DNA of 25,486 nt from Caryophanales bacterium UBA2253. GTDB lineage: Bacteria; Bacillota_I; Bacilli_A; ML615J-28; CAG-698. The notes under the pieces were generated by a model. The model had not been told where the DNA came from. It saw nothing but the letters and a program-made list of their open reading frames with translations, and searched no databases. A program made the position numbers and the translations under genes. Below, one piece after another: positions 24,177 to 25,486 of this stretch. The stretch spans positions 1 through 25,486 of the forward strand of contig DDXT01000068.1 in the NCBI GenBank assembly GCA_002347755.1, in the 5' to 3' direction. Each line of letters begins with the position of its first letter. Positions within the stretch are counted from its first letter, which is position 1.

Positions 24177-24900
24177 GCCTTACGGGGATACCCGAAATGA
24201 CGGAAAAGTCCAAGTGAGTTTCACTTTGCCGATTGCGGGCGATGCGGTGGGAATCGAAAGCGCCAAAGCCATTGCGAAACAAATGGGACTGATCGATCCG
24301 AATGTCGTCCATTGTGAAAACATCGCCAACGGGTTTTCTTTCTATATTGTTTATGGCTCGATCCCATTTGGAGTGGATCCTTCGTTGATTCAAGTTCAGG
24401 AAATTAAAACCCCGACCCTGTCCAAAGAAGAGATCGAAGATTTGATCGAGAAAGAACTGGGACGGGACATCGTGTTCGTTGGGGCATCAACCGGAACCGA
24501 TGCTCATACCGTCGGGATTGACGCCATCATGAACATGAAGGGTTTCGCAGGACATTACGGGCTTGAGCGATACAAACACATCAATGCTTTCAATCTTGGG
24601 AGCCAAGTTTCGAACGAAGTCTTTGTTAAGAAGGCCAAAGAATTGCACGCGGATGTTTTGTTGGTCAGCCAGACGGTTACCCAAAAAGACGTTCATGTCA
24701 GAAATTTGTTAGAACTCGTGGAAATGCTTGAAGCCGAAGGGTTGAGAGATAAAGTGTTGTTGATCGCTGGGGGAGCAAGAATCACCCATGAATTGGCAAA
24801 AGAGCTTGGGTACGACGCTGGGTTTGGTCAAAAAAAATACGCAGAAGATGTAGCGTCTTTTGCGATAACGGAATTAATTAGAAGAAAGAACCAAAAATAA
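24166..24900 (+). CDS. kamE: Lysine 5,6-aminomutase, beta subunit
   Basis: Small subunit carrying the cobalamin-binding Rossmann domain and the lysine that tethers PLP. It has 244 residues. The base-off B12 motif D-x-H-x-x-G is DAHTVG, with His114 as the lower cobalt ligand. Lys125 in IMNMKG lies 11 residues later, the same spacing as His133/Lys144 in the clostridial enzyme, so PLP tethering is intact. VLLVSQTVTQKDVHVRN and LLIAGGARI complete the B12 domain. I chose the ATG at 24166 because GGAGGA lies just upstream; the in-frame codon at 24145 would extend into kamD. It is the last gene of the operon, followed by a terminator. Confidence 0.96.
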   Translation: MNIRPYGDTRNDGKVQVSFTLPIAGDAVGIESAKAIAKQMGLIDPNVVHCENIANGFSFYIVYGSIPFGVDPSLIQVQEIKTPTLSKEEIEDLIEKELGRDIVFVGASTGTDAHTVGIDAIMNMKGFAGHYGLERYKHINAFNLGSQVSNEVFVKKAKELHADVLLVSQTVTQKDVHVRNLLELVEMLEAEGLRDKVLLIAGGARITHELAKELGYDAGFGQKKYAEDVASFAITELIRRKNQK

Positions 24901-24907
24901 AACTTTG

Positions 24908-24945
24908 AAAGAGTCAAAAGTAAAATTTTGACTCTTTTCTTATTG
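24908..24945 (+). terminator. Intrinsic terminator of the lysine-fermentation operon
   Basis: AAAGAGTCAAAA (24908-24919) pairs with TTTTGACTCTTT (24926-24937) around a 6-base loop, followed by a T-rich tail. The tail runs into the -35 box of the tRNA-Val promoter. Confidence 0.92.
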
Positions 24946-24971
24946 ATTATTTGGTTACTTTTTAGTATAAT
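24943..24971 (+). promoter_or_regulatory. Promoter of tRNA-Val
   Basis: TTGATT (24943-24948), a 17-bp spacer and TATAAT (24966-24971), 10 bp before the tRNA. Confidence 0.88.
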
Positions 24972-24981
24972 ACTCTTACTT

Positions 24982-25056
24982 GGAGCCATAGCTCAGCGGG
25001 AGAGCACTTGCTTGACGTGCAAGGTGTCGTGGGTTCAATCCCCTCTGACTCCACCA
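24982..25056 (+). tRNA. tRNA-Val (anticodon GAC), with two stem mismatches
   Basis: A 75-base cloverleaf. The anticodon stem CTTGC/GCAAG encloses TTGACGT with anticodon GAC (reads GTC/GTT). The D arm GCTC/GAGC pairs perfectly, and CCA is encoded. The acceptor GGAGCCA/TGACTCC has a C-A mismatch at 5-68, and the T stem GTGGG/CCCTC has a U-U mismatch at 50-64. It keeps its own promoter and terminator, so it is probably expressed, but may be a weakened gene. Confidence 0.9.
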
Positions 25057-25092
25057 TTTTGATACGCGTGCGGTTTCTTGAAAACCCATCTG

Positions 25093-25128
25093 AAGTCCCA
25101 GAATAATTTATTTAATTGGGACTTTTTT
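25093..25128 (+). terminator. Intrinsic terminator after tRNA-Val
   Basis: AAGTCCCA (25093-25100) pairs with TGGGACTT (25117-25124), followed by T residues. Confidence 0.85.
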
Positions 25129-25486
25129 GTTGTCTTTTTGAATTAACCATTAGAAATATACAAAATTCACGTTAAAAAATAAGGGGTACAACTATTTTAA
25201 TAATAGCATCCAGAATCAAAAAAAATTAGCTTTATTTGAGATTGGGAAAAAATAGGCCTGGAAAAAAGATTCGTCTTAAAAGGAAATTTAATAAAAGCTT
25301 AAAAATAATGTTAAAATTTTAAAAAATCGTTCTTTTCAAGATGAAGACTGATAAAAAGCATTATTCATATTGAAATATTTACCATCATCAGGTATAGTAA
25401 ATAAGCCAAACACGTAAACATATTATTTCTTGATTGAAGTGTGTAAATGTCAAATAGAAATTGTAGAAAAATAGCGGAATAAAATG
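25129..25486 (+). other. AT-rich non-coding stretch with a candidate promoter
   Basis: I see no gene here. It is much richer in A and T than the rest of the window. TTGAAA (25370-25375), a 17-bp spacer and TATAGT (25393-25398) form a plausible rightward promoter. The window ends on an ATG (25484-25486) without a clear ribosome site. Confidence 0.5.

Noticed and set aside
25484..25486. Start of a gene at the terminal ATG
   Set aside because: No codons are visible after it and no convincing ribosome site lies before it.
1..25486. CRISPR arrays, insertion sequences, or inverted-repeat-bounded elements
   Set aside because: No spaced direct repeats, transposase-like frames or flanking target duplications were seen on reading.

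Overview
The window looks like chromosome from an anaerobic, fermentative bacterium of the Bacillota or a close relative. The reasons are strong AGGAGG-type ribosome binding sites, many -35/-10 promoters with 17-bp spacing, two Bacillota-style transcriptional riboswitches (guanine and lysine), a leucine dehydrogenase/butyrate kinase pair, and a complete core set of lysine-fermentation genes. TGA is used as a stop codon, so the code is the standard bacterial one. I cannot name the genus.

Layout. (1) 29-3263, minus strand: a guaA-guaB operon for GMP synthesis behind a guanine riboswitch with its own promoter and terminator. (2) 3321-5826, plus strand: a membrane-anchored M28 peptidase with a multi-span C-terminal half, then an aquaporin, each with its own promoter. 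(3) 5840-8112: butyrate kinase (TTG start) and leucine dehydrogenase, ending in a terminator. (4) 8148-16041: a mixed, partly decaying stretch. It holds a wrecked ANT(6)-type aminoglycoside adenylyltransferase, tRNA-Ser(CGA), an intact membrane diguanylate cyclase, remains of a membrane protein, a PadR regulator with a frameshifted partner, an intact spermidine operon (speD-speE plus a small membrane protein), and a PAS-PAS-GGDEF-hemerythrin gene broken in three places. (5) 16147-24945: one self-contained lysine-fermentation operon with a perfect TTGACA-17-TATAAT promoter, a lysine riboswitch, ten tightly packed genes (MaoC hydratase, atoD, atoA, kal, kce, kdd, kamA, a KamB-like P-loop gene, kamD, kamE) and a terminator. 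(6) 24943-25486: tRNA-Val(GAC), a terminator and an AT-rich leader running off the edge.

How the genes work together. KamA turns L-lysine into beta-lysine. KamDE moves the second amino group to give 3,5-diaminohexanoate, and Kdd oxidises and deaminates it. Kce condenses the product with acetyl-CoA to give acetoacetate and 3-aminobutyryl-CoA. Kal releases ammonia to give crotonyl-CoA, and AtoDA moves CoA between acetoacetate and butyryl-CoA. Crotonyl-CoA reduction (acyl-CoA dehydrogenase/Etf) and KamC are not in the window.

The most interesting element is the lysine riboswitch at 16183-16354. The aptamer is well supported: P2a, a perfect L2-L3 kissing match, GCCGAA and CTGTC. The 3' strand of its closing helix P1 is the same DNA as the 5' arm of the terminator. 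Lysine binding should therefore prevent termination, making a lysine-induced ON switch for a catabolic operon, the opposite of the usual lysine riboswitch on biosynthesis and transport genes.
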